A DNA stretch of 33,500 bases, taken from the NCBI RefSeq assembly GCF_001601815.1, contig NZ_LUKG01000018.1, forward strand, positions 28,711-62,210, given 5' to 3'. Position 1 is the stretch's first letter. Each line of letters starts with the position of its first letter. The notes under the pieces are model-generated. The model had not been told where the DNA came from, did not search any database, and saw only the letters and a list, made by a program, of their open reading frames with translations. A program made the position numbers and the translations under genes. Positions 8,008-17,048 of the stretch are shown here, piece by piece. This stretch comes from Flavihumibacter sp. CACIAM 22H1 (GTDB taxonomy: Bacteria > Bacteroidota > Bacteroidia > Chitinophagales > Chitinophagaceae).

Positions 8008-9357
8008 TTACAATTTTACGGCATGGAATGCCTGGCGCAGGGTGTCTAGGATAAAGTCGCAATCTGCCTGGGTTATGGTTAATGCAGGGCGCATGGTTAA
8101 AATATTGCCTTCAATAATTTTAAACGCAATCCCTTTTCGCAAACAATAGTACATGATTTCTTCCGCATACCGGATAGCGCGCTTTTTGGTTTGAGGGTCT
8201 TCTACCAGGTCGAGCCCAATATGAAATCCTCTGCCGGCTACATTTCCGATTACGTCAAACTCCTGTTGAAGTTTTTTTAACTCATGCAATAGATAAGTGC
8301 CCAGGTTAGCTGCATTTTCTACCAGGCCCTCCTGTTCAATAAATTCAATTGCGGCCAGGCCTGCGGTTGCACATAGCGGGTTTTTTTCGTGTGTATAATG
8401 TCCTATAGACCGATGCTGCAGGGTATTGTATTTTTCACGGGTAAGGATACCTGCAAAAGGCAATAGGCCGCCACCTAATGACTTTCCGAGCACCAGAACG
8501 TCGGGTGTTACAAAATGCTCGCAGGCAAACCATTTACCCGTTCGGCCCAGGCCTTCGATGATTTCATCAAAAATCAGGAGTATGCCGTTTTCATCGCAAA
8601 CCCGGCGAAGCTCTTGCCAGTAGTACAGGGAGGGCACAACGGGGGTAGCGGATATGGGTTCAGCTACAATTGCGGCAACGTCGGGATGCCGGCGAAGGAT
8701 CAGCTCCACCTGGCGCAGATAAGCTGCATCAATAGCGGCCTGCTCGGTTAAACCCCAGGGATTTCTGTAATAGTTCGGAAATTCTACATGAAAAGCCCCG
8801 GGTACCATAGGGCCTTGTCCATTTGAAAAATGCTCTTCTCCTCCTAAGGTAGAGGATTGAAACCCGTTGCCATGGTAAGAATCCCAATAGGAGATCGTTT
8901 TCCATCGACCGGTTACCTGTTTAGCCAGGGTAACGGCCATTTCAATGGCTTCCGAGCCACCCGGACAAAAAAGTACACGGGTAAGTTCGGGCGGACTCAG
9001 TTCAACCAGTTTTTTAGCCAGCTTTATTACCGGCAGGTTGGTATACCGCCGGGGGGTAAAGGCCAGCTTATTGGTCAATTGCTGCATAACAGCCTCCATT
9101 ACGGCCGGGTTGGAAAAACCCGCATTATGCACTCCATTTCCATGAAGGTCAAGATAGCGTTTCCCCTGTAGGTCTTCAATCCAGGCGCCTTCGGTTTTCT
9201 GCAGTACATTCATAACAGGGGTAGAAAGTGCCTGGTGCAGGAAATACCTGGCATCTTCCTCCAGCCAGTGCCGGGTTTCTTCGCTTAATTCGCTGATCCA
9301 TTGCGCCCTTAAAGGGGTATTGTTTACATCGCCCTGCTCATTAAAGTCCATTGCCAT
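8008..9357 (-). CDS. Class III PLP-dependent aminotransferase family enzyme
   Basis: Protein of 449 residues in the ornithine/acetylornithine aminotransferase fold group. Visible parts: substrate and PLP phosphate region CPGGSEAIEMAVTLAK, SYWDSYHGNGFQS (aromatic residue stacking on PLP), the Asp in FDEIIEGLGRTGKW, and the Schiff-base Lys292 in VLGKSLGGGLLPFAG. The LDLHGNGVHNAG block near the N-terminus is reminiscent of the hydroxy-aminoethylphosphonate ammonia-lyase (PbfA) branch, but no phosphonate genes are seen nearby, so the reaction stays open. The start could be the ATG at 9357 or the one at 9351. It is first in a two-gene unit with the exported oxidoreductase. Confidence 0.85.
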   Translation of the reverse strand: MAMDFNEQGDVNNTPLRAQWISELSEETRHWLEEDARYFLHQALSTPVMNVLQKTEGAWIEDLQGKRYLDLHGNGVHNAGFSNPAVMEAVMQQLTNKLAFTPRRYTNLPVIKLAKKLVELSPPELTRVLFCPGGSEAIEMAVTLAKQVTGRWKTISYWDSYHGNGFQSSTLGGEEHFSNGQGPMVPGAFHVEFPNYYRNPWGLTEQAAIDAAYLRQVELILRRHPDVAAIVAEPISATPVVPSLYYWQELRRVCDENGILLIFDEIIEGLGRTGKWFACEHFVTPDVLVLGKSLGGGLLPFAGILTREKYNTLQHRSIGHYTHEKNPLCATAGLAAIEFIEQEGLVENAANLGTYLLHELKKLQQEFDVIGNVAGRGFHIGLDLVEDPQTKKRAIRYAEEIMYYCLRKGIAFKIIEGNILTMRPALTITQADCDFILDTLRQAFHAVKL

Positions 9358-9423
9358 AGTTCAAAATGATTGAGTGATAAAAGCAAGCTGAAGTTAATTA
9401 TAAAACGGAAAGAAGACAGCAGC

Positions 9424-9454
9424 TTTTGTTTTGAGAAATATTCTGCTATTTTCG
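9424..9454 (+). promoter_or_regulatory. Bacteroidota-type promoter of the ternary-system operon
   Basis: TTTTG at 9424-9428 and TATTTTCG at 9447-9454, 18 bases apart, fit the Bacteroidota sigma-A consensus TTTG-N19-TAnnTTTG closely. The ATG of the first gene follows 9 bases later, so the leader would be very short. Seen in the sequence; promoter activity is inferred. Confidence 0.6.
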
Positions 9455-9463
9455 TCCTGAATT

Positions 9464-10117
9464 ATGCCAGAAATCCTTAATAATCGGCGGTCTTACTTTC
9501 TGGATACTATATATAGTGTTAGAAATGATGAAAAACTGCTCTTGTTCAATGCCTTGCCTATTACAGATCTGCAAGAGCAACAACTAGTGGTTGAATTCCT
9601 TGAAACAGAATTTACCAATGAAGCATACGACTACCCATTTCATACCCTTGAATTCGACAAAGCAGCAGCATTGTGGGCCGCCCGTTATTTATATACTACA
9701 GCTCAACTCTTACTTTACAGAACTTATTCAGTTGAACAGCTCCCGATGCTGCTTGCGGGTTTTAAAGATGATCTTACACCCGAAGCTATACTATCCGCTG
9801 ATTTGTGTCTGCGTTTCCTGCCTGATTTATTTGATCTTGCGAATAAACTAGATTATAGCGATCCGATACAATCCTGTATAGTGTCCACCTTATCAATCTG
9901 GCAATACTCAGGAATAAAAATTGCTGATGCAACGTTAACCCCTAAACTGGAAATAATTTTTTCAAACCCCTGTTTAAAACAATTGTATTTGAACAGGATA
10001 TTGGAAACAGACAACCCCTACTTGAAAAAACATCCAGTTATTCAACAGGAGCTTTCCGCTATTGCTGGCATCTACCAAACATTCTTTTTGCATAACTACA
10101 ACTATGAAAAACCTTGA
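9464..10117 (+). CDS. Accessory protein of a MoxR-vWA-beta-propeller system (bpX-type)
   Basis: Protein of 217 residues with no signal peptide or membrane segment, predicted mainly helical and rich in Leu, Tyr and acidic residues. I do not recognise its domain from motifs alone. Its position is informative: it is the first gene of a five-gene operon, ends 14 bases inside the MoxR-type ATPase gene, and follows a good promoter. In the MoxR-vWA-beta-propeller ternary systems described for bacteria, the ATPase gene is accompanied by small proteins with domains called bpX0 to bpX6; this is likely one of them. Which bpX family it belongs to cannot be decided here. Confidence 0.6.
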   Translation: MPEILNNRRSYFLDTIYSVRNDEKLLLFNALPITDLQEQQLVVEFLETEFTNEAYDYPFHTLEFDKAAALWAARYLYTTAQLLLYRTYSVEQLPMLLAGFKDDLTPEAILSADLCLRFLPDLFDLANKLDYSDPIQSCIVSTLSIWQYSGIKIADATLTPKLEIIFSNPCLKQLYLNRILETDNPYLKKHPVIQQELSAIAGIYQTFFLHNYNYEKP

Positions 10118-11243
10118 CTCGCTGCAGCTTGTACTGGAAGAAATAAAACAGGAATTTATTGGCAAAGACGAAATCATCGATTTATTGGGAATCTGCCTTG
10201 TGGCCAGGGAAAACATGTTTCTCCTTGGTCCTCCTGGCACTGCAAAAAGTGCAATTATAAGAAGACTCTCGGAAAGCATCCACAATGGCAACAATTTCGA
10301 ATACCTGCTTACCCGGTTCACGGAACCAAATGAACTTTTCGGCCCCTTTGATATCCGAAAATTAAAAGACGGAGAACTTGAAACTAACACAGACGGAATG
10401 ATGCCGGAAGCATCGCTCGTTTTTCTTGACGAAATATTTAATGCAAACAGCGCTATTCTCAACAGCCTTCTTACTGCACTCAATGAACGGTTATTCAGGC
10501 GGGGAAAAGAATCCAAAAAACTGCCTGCTTTAAGTTTTATAGGAGCCAGCAATCAACTTCCCGAAGATGAAACCTTGGCTGCTTTGCTTGACCGTTTCTT
10601 AGTTAGGGTAAAATGCGGGTATGTTGATCCTGAAAATTTAGCGGCTGTGCTGACAGCAGGCTGGGAAATGGAAAAAAAATCAGCCCAGCAAATCAAGACC
10701 ATTGATCCACTTGAAATTATGAAAATCCAGGAGGACTGTAAAAAAGTTGATATTATGGCAATACGGACAGAATATGTCGACATCGTACATTCACTCCGAA
10801 ACACAGGAATACAGGTATCAGACAGGAGGGCCGTAAAGCTCCAGAACCTCATTGCCGCAAGCGCACTTATTAGTGGCAGGCAAACAGCCGAAATATCTGA
10901 TTTCTGGGTATTAAAATATATTTGGGATACCGAGGAGCAAATTGAGATTCTGGAAGGCATGATTAACCTCATCCTGGAAAAAGCCAGCTTTAAAAAGGCC
11001 CATCCTCAAGCACAGAAAAACAAACTCCCCAATGCTGAAGAACTGATGAAAGAAATTAAATTTCTTTCATCCAGCTGGGACGATGCTGCCGTAAGCAACG
11101 AACAGAAAAATATAATCAAGGATAAACTCCGGTTTATTCACACCAGATGCACCTGGGTCAATAATGAAGCTCAAAAAAAATTACTCGTACTTGAAATAGA
11201 TGATCTATGGAAGAAGATACTGAAAAGCGACCAACCGGTGTAA
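10104..11243 (+). CDS. MoxR/RavA-type AAA+ ATPase
   Basis: AAA+ ATPase of 379 residues. Walker A is GPPGTAKS (residues 42-49), Walker B is LVFLDEIF (105-112), sensor 1 is in FIGASNQLPED with Asn150, and the arginine-finger region is LLDRFLVR (Arg164). The segment RFTEPNELFGPFD after Walker A is typical of the MoxR/RavA group. The C-terminal 130 residues are helical and charged. Family knowledge: MoxR ATPases act as chaperones that remodel or activate partner proteins, usually together with a vWA protein. I place the start at 10104 (MKNLDSLQLV), directly before the conserved domain; an upstream ATG at 10062 would add 14 residues unlike the family. It overlaps the gene before it by 14 bases and the gene after it by 37. 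Confidence 0.93.
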   Translation: MKNLDSLQLVLEEIKQEFIGKDEIIDLLGICLVARENMFLLGPPGTAKSAIIRRLSESIHNGNNFEYLLTRFTEPNELFGPFDIRKLKDGELETNTDGMMPEASLVFLDEIFNANSAILNSLLTALNERLFRRGKESKKLPALSFIGASNQLPEDETLAALLDRFLVRVKCGYVDPENLAAVLTAGWEMEKKSAQQIKTIDPLEIMKIQEDCKKVDIMAIRTEYVDIVHSLRNTGIQVSDRRAVKLQNLIAASALISGRQTAEISDFWVLKYIWDTEEQIEILEGMINLILEKASFKKAHPQAQKNKLPNAEELMKEIKFLSSSWDDAAVSNEQKNIIKDKLRFIHTRCTWVNNEAQKKLLVLEIDDLWKKILKSDQPV

Positions 11244-11941
11244 TCAAAATCCCCTTGCATTACCAGGAATACCTGAACAGTATAAGGGATGAGGAAGATC
11301 TATTAATCAGCCAGGATCACCAATATTGCTGGGTAAAGGGACTTAATGTTGCAGCGTTAAAATCGCCGAAGATTCAACGTATACCTTTTTTAAGCTTTTT
11401 TGAGTTGAAGAATGATTTATTATACCAGTTAAACGCACTACTTCCCGACCAGGAATTACCACAGGGCCTAAAATGGCAACCTATCAATGAAAAATTTCCG
11501 ATTCAAATTCCAGCATTTAATCATAATTATTTTGGATTAGCAGAGCGAATAAATATCCAACTTGTAAAAGCCGAAGAGGAACGAGAACCTGTAGCCATCA
11601 TAACAAGTTATGCGGTCCTTAAATCATATATTGAAACCGCCCCGGCTATACGACTAAAAGGACTAAAATGGATAAGTATGGATGTATTACAGGAGAAATA
11701 TGTCATGATTATTGGAACACCTATCCTGCCAATTCCAGGTAATACATTTTGTTTACACAATAGTTTTTACATCCCTTCGGGATACATACCCGCCTTACCC
11801 ATCCTTGACTATACCATACAGGAAATGCTGAATTTTGAAGAAGGTGATCGGTTGATCTGGCTGGATCAAAAACAGGTTATCCGGTTAAATGAAAAAAATT
11901 TCCGACCGTTGTCAATAAGTTCATTCAGGCTAACCCGTTGA
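11207..11941 (+). CDS. Accessory protein of the MoxR-vWA-beta-propeller system (bpX-type)
   Basis: Protein of 244 residues, cytoplasmic by appearance, with many short beta-strand-like stretches and conserved-looking aromatic and proline positions (for example GTPILPIPGNTFCL). No catalytic motif is visible. The start ATG lies within the ATPase gene, 37 bases before its stop, and is the only plausible start before residue 170. By order (ATPase gene, then this, then the vWA gene) it corresponds to one of the bpX proteins of the ternary systems. I cannot name the subfamily from sequence alone. Its stop TGA at 11939 is followed 2 bases later by the next start, so translation is probably coupled. 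Confidence 0.6.
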   Translation: MEEDTEKRPTGVIKIPLHYQEYLNSIRDEEDLLISQDHQYCWVKGLNVAALKSPKIQRIPFLSFFELKNDLLYQLNALLPDQELPQGLKWQPINEKFPIQIPAFNHNYFGLAERINIQLVKAEEEREPVAIITSYAVLKSYIETAPAIRLKGLKWISMDVLQEKYVMIIGTPILPIPGNTFCLHNSFYIPSGYIPALPILDYTIQEMLNFEEGDRLIWLDQKQVIRLNEKNFRPLSISSFRLTR

Positions 11942-11943
11942 CC

Positions 11944-14262
11944 ATGCAACCTGTCCACTATTTTAGACCATCTTACGCTTACTTCTGGCAGTATGATGAG
12001 GACTATGAGATAATTCAGTTTATTGACGGAGACACCATTTGCTATACCGAAGCTTTAACTACCACCATCCAAGCCCTATCGGTGCAGGGCCTGCCACCAT
12101 TTAGCACACTATTGCTGGCTATTTCAGCAGCTGGTAAAAACGGATCCGAAAAGCTCAAAAAAATCAACGCATTTACCAATACGTCCACTCGGTACCCAAA
12201 AACAATTATTACGGCGGAGGCAATTGAATTCCTGGAACTGATATCAAAACTACCTGAACGATACAAATCAAGCAAAGGTGTTATACAATTAGTACAATTT
12301 TTATTCTACAATTGTCATAGAATACAGGGATTAAAGTATTCTAAACAAATTGCCGCATCCATTTCCATTGGTTTAGTACAATTTTTAAGAGAATCCATGC
12401 TACAGGAAAGGGAGAAAAACAAGGACCCCGACGCCATTTATGAATATGATTTCCGCATATTCTCAATACTGCATCAAAAATACAACAGCTTAGATGCATT
12501 ACTTGCTGCTCTAAAGGACCTACCTGAACTGGATGAACCAATAATACCAGAAGTAAACAACCAGCCAAAGGATTATATAGATGAATTGCAGGAAAACCCT
12601 TCGACCTTTCATGTAGCAGCCCTTGTTCGTTCCATCTGGACTGGATTACATTTACCCTATAATCATTCTTCCGAAGGTAGTTATTCTACGGGGGGTATAG
12701 CAACGCTTAGCAATAAAGGAAGTTTAGACAAATTACTAATCACAGAGTTTGCACACGACGACCTGGTGTTTCTGAGTAGAATTGCCAATAAGGAGGCCCT
12801 CTATTTCCAGCGCGAAAACCCATCAATACAGCAACCTTTCAATAGGATTATTTTAATTGATGTTTCAATCAGAAATTGGGGAACCCCCAAGCTAATTAGC
12901 GCTGCTATATTGCTGGCAACCTCACAGCATCCTAAATCAACTATTTGCGTTAAAGGATACGCAGTGGGTGATTTCTTTACTCCATTATCAATAGATAGCA
13001 AAGAAGACGTCGCATACTCCATCAGCCAGGCTGACATCTCGCTGGATGCCAGTGCTGGTGTTGAAGAATTTATCAAGAAAAAAAAGCCCGACTCACAAAC
13101 AGAATGGATTTTTATATCCGAAGAAAAATCCCTACAGTCTGCTGGCATTCAAAAAATAGTACAGAAATACCCCGGGCTATTTTCTTATATGATTGCAGTA
13201 TCCTCTAGTGGAAAAATTTCCCTTTTCAAATATAGCAGTAAAGGCAAATCACTCATACAATCCTTTACACTACCCATCCATAAACTTTGGAAGAAGATCG
13301 AAAAAAACAAAGCCCTCAAAAGAGTAAATAAACAATCAACCGATCATCATTTTCCTATTTTATTCGGAATATCTGGCAGAAATATAATTCCACTTCCAAT
13401 CGATCAGGAAACCTATCTTTTATCGGGCACCAGCCTATTTAAAAAAAACCATCCAGATGGCTTAGTGGGCTTTAGCCTGGTATACGAACTAAAGGAAAAT
13501 AAACATTCATTATATTCAATCGGTCGAAACAAGAATAACGAACTAATTTTGTTATGTTTTAATAGTATTACGAAACAAATAACTTTGTGCAACCTGGAGA
13601 CGTTAGAAATACAAAAGCTTGATTTTCCAGCCTGGACAAATTCAGCTTACCCCCATTTCCATTTCATCGACAATAAATTCTACTACGTAACTGCATTCAA
13701 CTATTCAATAATTGACTTAGAAGAAAAAGCAACGATTTCAACCCTCGAGGGCATTCCAGACCAGAGCATCCTATCCAGCTATACTTACTATAGAATGAAC
13801 TGCTCAAGAATTGTTCAGGAATGGAAAGACAAAAACCCGATTCTCAAAAAACTTAAAACCGTTGCCATATCAGCGTCAGGAGAAATATTCCTAAACTCCA
13901 ATAAACTAATTAAAGAAAACGGATTTTATAAAATTGTAACCGCTGGTAATTATGCCAGCCCCACACTTACCTATGGCATTTGGAAGGATGAAAACAGGCA
14001 CGAGTTCAGGGATGGAAGCAGTATCACATTACATCGCTCCGGCATGCTGCTGCTCACTAGCAGCAATAAGACGCTGCCTACCATTTTCCTTCCAACGGTT
14101 CTTGGCGTTCCAATTGCAGCGGTCGCTAACAATGATTTTACAGGAACAAGCTATTTTATAGATCCTTCTCTTCAACAAAATAAGATAGGAGCGGAGGAAT
14201 TTAATTCCAGTTATCTAAACCCATTTATTCAAACAATCCTTGCACTTGGCAATGGTACTTAG
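11944..14262 (+). CDS. von Willebrand A-like and beta-propeller protein of the ternary system
   Basis: Protein of 772 residues. The N-terminal 300 residues are mostly helical. At about 297-420 lies a vWA-like domain: IILIDVSIRNWG with the metal-site Asp306 and Ser308, but Arg at 310 in place of the last Ser of D-x-S-x-S, so the metal site may be degenerate. The C-terminal part (about 430-772) repeats beta-rich modules with phrases such as YSIGRNKNNELILLCFN and SYTYYRMNCSRIVQEW, consistent with a beta-propeller. In known ternary systems the MoxR ATPase acts on such a vWA/propeller partner. I use the ATG at 11944; a TTG at 11938 overlapping the previous stop is the alternative. It overlaps the last gene by 11 bases. 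Confidence 0.75.
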   Translation: MQPVHYFRPSYAYFWQYDEDYEIIQFIDGDTICYTEALTTTIQALSVQGLPPFSTLLLAISAAGKNGSEKLKKINAFTNTSTRYPKTIITAEAIEFLELISKLPERYKSSKGVIQLVQFLFYNCHRIQGLKYSKQIAASISIGLVQFLRESMLQEREKNKDPDAIYEYDFRIFSILHQKYNSLDALLAALKDLPELDEPIIPEVNNQPKDYIDELQENPSTFHVAALVRSIWTGLHLPYNHSSEGSYSTGGIATLSNKGSLDKLLITEFAHDDLVFLSRIANKEALYFQRENPSIQQPFNRIILIDVSIRNWGTPKLISAAILLATSQHPKSTICVKGYAVGDFFTPLSIDSKEDVAYSISQADISLDASAGVEEFIKKKKPDSQTEWIFISEEKSLQSAGIQKIVQKYPGLFSYMIAVSSSGKISLFKYSSKGKSLIQSFTLPIHKLWKKIEKNKALKRVNKQSTDHHFPILFGISGRNIIPLPIDQETYLLSGTSLFKKNHPDGLVGFSLVYELKENKHSLYSIGRNKNNELILLCFNSITKQITLCNLETLEIQKLDFPAWTNSAYPHFHFIDNKFYYVTAFNYSIIDLEEKATISTLEGIPDQSILSSYTYYRMNCSRIVQEWKDKNPILKKLKTVAISASGEIFLNSNKLIKENGFYKIVTAGNYASPTLTYGIWKDENRHEFRDGSSITLHRSGMLLLTSSNKTLPTIFLPTVLGVPIAAVANNDFTGTSYFIDPSLQQNKIGAEEFNSSYLNPFIQTILALGNGT

Positions 14263-15901
14263 CATTCAACCTTTTCATAAAGAAAGAGAGCATCCTCTAT
14301 CGGGATTTCTGATAGAAGGGCCCTCACCCGTACAGTGGCTAATACTACTGCAGTCTGCCGGATTTAATCTGGAAACCACAAAGGTGTACCCGGTTCCCGG
14401 AACTACTGCCAATAGTAGTTGGGGCTGCTTTGTATTACCCGAAAAACCGGTAATACCCGAATTTTTATGCACTCCCTGCCAATTCGCCCATTCCAAAATT
14501 CATCTACCTTTTCATGCCACCATTTATCCTACACTTACAAATAAGGAACTGAGCACCATATTCAGTAGCAATGCCTATCTTTTTCATCCGAGAAGCGGTT
14601 TAATAGAATTAGAATCGCCCATAAACTGGAAGGAAGAAATTGATTTACCGGAGTTGCTGCAAATAACTTTTACCATTCCTGCAAAAACTATTTTCAAACC
14701 CGGAAAACTAAAGAGCATCCTAATCGAAGAATCGAACGAAGCCCATATACTTCAACAACTGGAAAACAGTTTTCCTAATTATGAAAGCCTGGAAGTGAAA
14801 CCTCTCGGCATCTTTGAACGAGTAAAGTTGTACCTCTTACGCTTCTTTTTAAAAGGTTCATTTTCTCAGTCAATCAACCCGAAATGGTCAGATCAATTAA
14901 AACTACAGCTGAATCAATTGGAAGACAGAAACAACAAAGGCATAAACAAACTCATTGATTTGTTAAAAAAGGATCCCTTAAATGGCCTTAAGTACGCAAT
15001 CCCCATAAAAGAACAGGCAACCAGCAGAGGATCAGCTATACCAGGTGAGTTTAAATTGGCTAAGATCTGGTCAAGCCTCTCATTAAATCAGCCTACCACC
15101 CCAACAGGCAGCGCTTTTGTATCAGTATCTGGAACGCTTGATACACAATTGTATCGCAGTTATATAGAAACTGCAAAAAACCTTCAGGAGCAAGGACATC
15201 ATGACAAAGCCGCATTTATTTATCTGAAGTTATTAAACCAGCCCCTAAATGCGGCTAATACACTCTATGCTGGCAATTTTTTTAAAGAAGCAGCGGTTTT
15301 ATTTGAAAAAAACGGGTATCACCAAAAGGCTGCTGAATCATTTGAGCAGGCAACCATGCTAAGGCAGGCGCTTCACCATTATATCAAATGCAATATGATG
15401 GAAAAAGCCGGGGATTTATACACCGTTTTGGAGGAACCAAATGCAGCTGCTGAATGTTACAAAAAACATATTAATGGCCTATTAGCGTCAAAAAATAGAA
15501 TAAAGGCTGCATCTATTTACCGTACCAAGCTAAACGAAGAACAACAAGCTTCCGCCATTCTCCTGGAAGGATGGCAAATCAACGAAGACCCGGTTAGCTG
15601 CCTTTTGCAATTCCTCCATTATTTCGAAGCACCCGCCGAACGGCTACATAAACTAACCGAACTATTTGAATCCCTGGAACCGAATAAAGCAGCCAACTTT
15701 GTAAAAGTTTTATTACAGGAACAAAAAAGGAACGCTACATACAAGGAAGAGATAAGGCTTCTGCTATTTCAGCTTATTTCCAAAATGGCTAACTCTGACC
15801 CAGCATTTGTAGAACACCTGCGATTGGTCAATAAAAATGATCAGCGCTTATTAAGAGATATTACCAGTTATATTTATAGTCGAAACTCCAACAACAGCTA
15901 A
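14252..15901 (+). CDS. bpX6-like protein with TPR-like repeats, last gene of the ternary system
   Basis: Protein of 549 residues. The N-terminal 150 residues contain GFLIEGPSPVQWLILLQSAGF and FHATIYPTL, which I associate with the bpX6 type of domain found in these operons; the match is from memory and should be checked. Residues about 295-450 form helical pair repeats of TPR type, recognisable in the alternating phrases GHHDKAAFIYLKLL, FKEAAVLFEKNGYHQKAAES and MEKAGDLYTVLEEPNAAAEC. A TPR part suggests protein-protein docking, perhaps of a substrate delivered to the ATPase. The ATG at 14252 is chosen over the TTG at 14240; both overlap the end of the vWA gene. The operon ends here; 79 bases separate it from the next gene. 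Confidence 0.68.
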   Translation: MVLSIQPFHKEREHPLSGFLIEGPSPVQWLILLQSAGFNLETTKVYPVPGTTANSSWGCFVLPEKPVIPEFLCTPCQFAHSKIHLPFHATIYPTLTNKELSTIFSSNAYLFHPRSGLIELESPINWKEEIDLPELLQITFTIPAKTIFKPGKLKSILIEESNEAHILQQLENSFPNYESLEVKPLGIFERVKLYLLRFFLKGSFSQSINPKWSDQLKLQLNQLEDRNNKGINKLIDLLKKDPLNGLKYAIPIKEQATSRGSAIPGEFKLAKIWSSLSLNQPTTPTGSAFVSVSGTLDTQLYRSYIETAKNLQEQGHHDKAAFIYLKLLNQPLNAANTLYAGNFFKEAAVLFEKNGYHQKAAESFEQATMLRQALHHYIKCNMMEKAGDLYTVLEEPNAAAECYKKHINGLLASKNRIKAASIYRTKLNEEQQASAILLEGWQINEDPVSCLLQFLHYFEAPAERLHKLTELFESLEPNKAANFVKVLLQEQKRNATYKEEIRLLLFQLISKMANSDPAFVEHLRLVNKNDQRLLRDITSYIYSRNSNNS

Positions 15902-15980
15902 GTTTTACAGTTCTTTACACTTAATTTACCCGGCATTTACTACAAGTAAGCCCCATTTCCGGTTATTTGAAGAAAAAAAT

Positions 15981-16391
15981 ATGACGAATTTTTTTTCAGG
16001 ACCGGGCTTTGTTCCGGCAGGCATTACACTGGTACGGGCGTTAACCGGATGGTTAATTTTCCGGCATTCACTTGAATTGTTTGATATCAATGGACTGATT
16101 GATTTTCTGCGTCAAGCTAAAGTACCTCTCCCGGCCTTTTCGGCTTATACAGCTAAACTGATTGAGCTGGTGGGGGGCATTTTTTTGATCCTGGGCCTGT
16201 TCACCAAATGGATAACACCGCTTCTTATGCTTATTATGCTGGGGGTGATTGCCACCATGCACCACTGGAATTTTTATGAGGGCGAACACCCATTGCTCTT
16301 CCTCCTTTTGTTTGCCGCCTTCTTTTTCTATGGACCCGGACCTTGGAGCCTGGATAAACGCATTCAAACACGCCGAACGCCGGCCTCATAA
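15981..16391 (+). CDS. DoxX family membrane protein
   Basis: Protein of 136 residues with four membrane segments. The first contains GITLVRALTGWLIFRHSLELF, the second has the typical IELVGGIFLILGLFTKWITPLLMLIM layout, and the last contains FLLLFAAFFFYGPGPWSLD, matching the DoxX family pattern (short, four helices, Glu in GG-containing helix two). Family members are linked to quinone or thiosulfate-related membrane redox work in some species, but most are uncharacterised. The gene converges with tenA, with only three bases between the two stops. Confidence 0.85.
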   Translation: MTNFFSGPGFVPAGITLVRALTGWLIFRHSLELFDINGLIDFLRQAKVPLPAFSAYTAKLIELVGGIFLILGLFTKWITPLLMLIMLGVIATMHHWNFYEGEHPLLFLLLFAAFFFYGPGPWSLDKRIQTRRTPAS

Positions 16392-16394
16392 CCC

Positions 16395-17048
16395 TTATGC
16401 CGGCCATTTTCGAAACTCATAAGCCGCTTGCCAAAATTCCAGTTCCAGGCAAGCAGCTGCATAAAAGGCTTCGTTCATGCTGGCTTGCATACCCAAACTG
16501 CTTCCTGCAGCCAACTTGTCGGTGCAGGCAATAGCAGTTTGTACAGCAATTGAAAATTCATCCCCACTGTAGGTATCGATCCAGCGTTGATAAGGATTGT
16601 TTTCGGTTTTATGCTGCGCAAAAATATAGTCGCCTACTTTCTGATAAATCCAGAAACAGGGCAGGGTGGCAGCCACCCCCAGTTCAACCGGCTCCAGGGC
16701 TGCCGTAGCTTTTAAAAAATGTATATAATGATGGCAGGCCGGTTGCATAGCACCCCGCTCCCTTACCTCAAAGTCGCGGAAAAAAGAGTCGTGCAGCACA
16801 CGTTCTACCAGTATAGCATTTTCAGCAAATCGCAGGTAGGTTAATGCATCCTGCATATCGGGCACCCTGGCCCCCAATAATGCCAGTGCCCTGCTAAAAT
16901 GTTCCAGGTAAATCGAATCCTGCGCCATATAAAACTGAAATTTTTCCCGCGGCAAACTGCCATCCGCTAATTCCTGTATAAAAGCCAGTTGCAGGATGGA
17001 ACCATAGATGGATTCAATTCCTGCCCATGCCTTATCCGACCAATTCAA
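16395..17048 (-). CDS. tenA: Aminopyrimidine aminohydrolase (thiaminase II)
   Basis: Protein of 217 residues in the all-helical TenA/THI-4 fold. It has the catalytic-Cys block VAATLPCFWIYQKVGDYI, the acidic GARVPDMQ region, and the C-terminal LELEFWQAAYEF, which carries the family's conserved Glu and aromatic residues. Known role: hydrolysis of aminopyrimidine breakdown products of thiamine to hydroxymethylpyrimidine, feeding salvage. It is the third gene of the thi operon and its start lies 17 bases inside the ThiE-ThiD gene. This fits a cluster for reusing degraded thiamine; no thiC, thiG or thiH is in view, so de novo synthesis cannot be judged here. Confidence 0.93.
   Translation of the reverse strand: MNWSDKAWAGIESIYGSILQLAFIQELADGSLPREKFQFYMAQDSIYLEHFSRALALLGARVPDMQDALTYLRFAENAILVERVLHDSFFRDFEVRERGAMQPACHHYIHFLKATAALEPVELGVAATLPCFWIYQKVGDYIFAQHKTENNPYQRWIDTYSGDEFSIAVQTAIACTDKLAAGSSLGMQASMNEAFYAAACLELEFWQAAYEFRKWPA

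Noticed and set aside
10062-10103. Earlier ATG as start of the MoxR ATPase
   Set aside because: The added 14 residues come from the coding sequence of the previous gene in another frame and do not resemble the family N-terminus.
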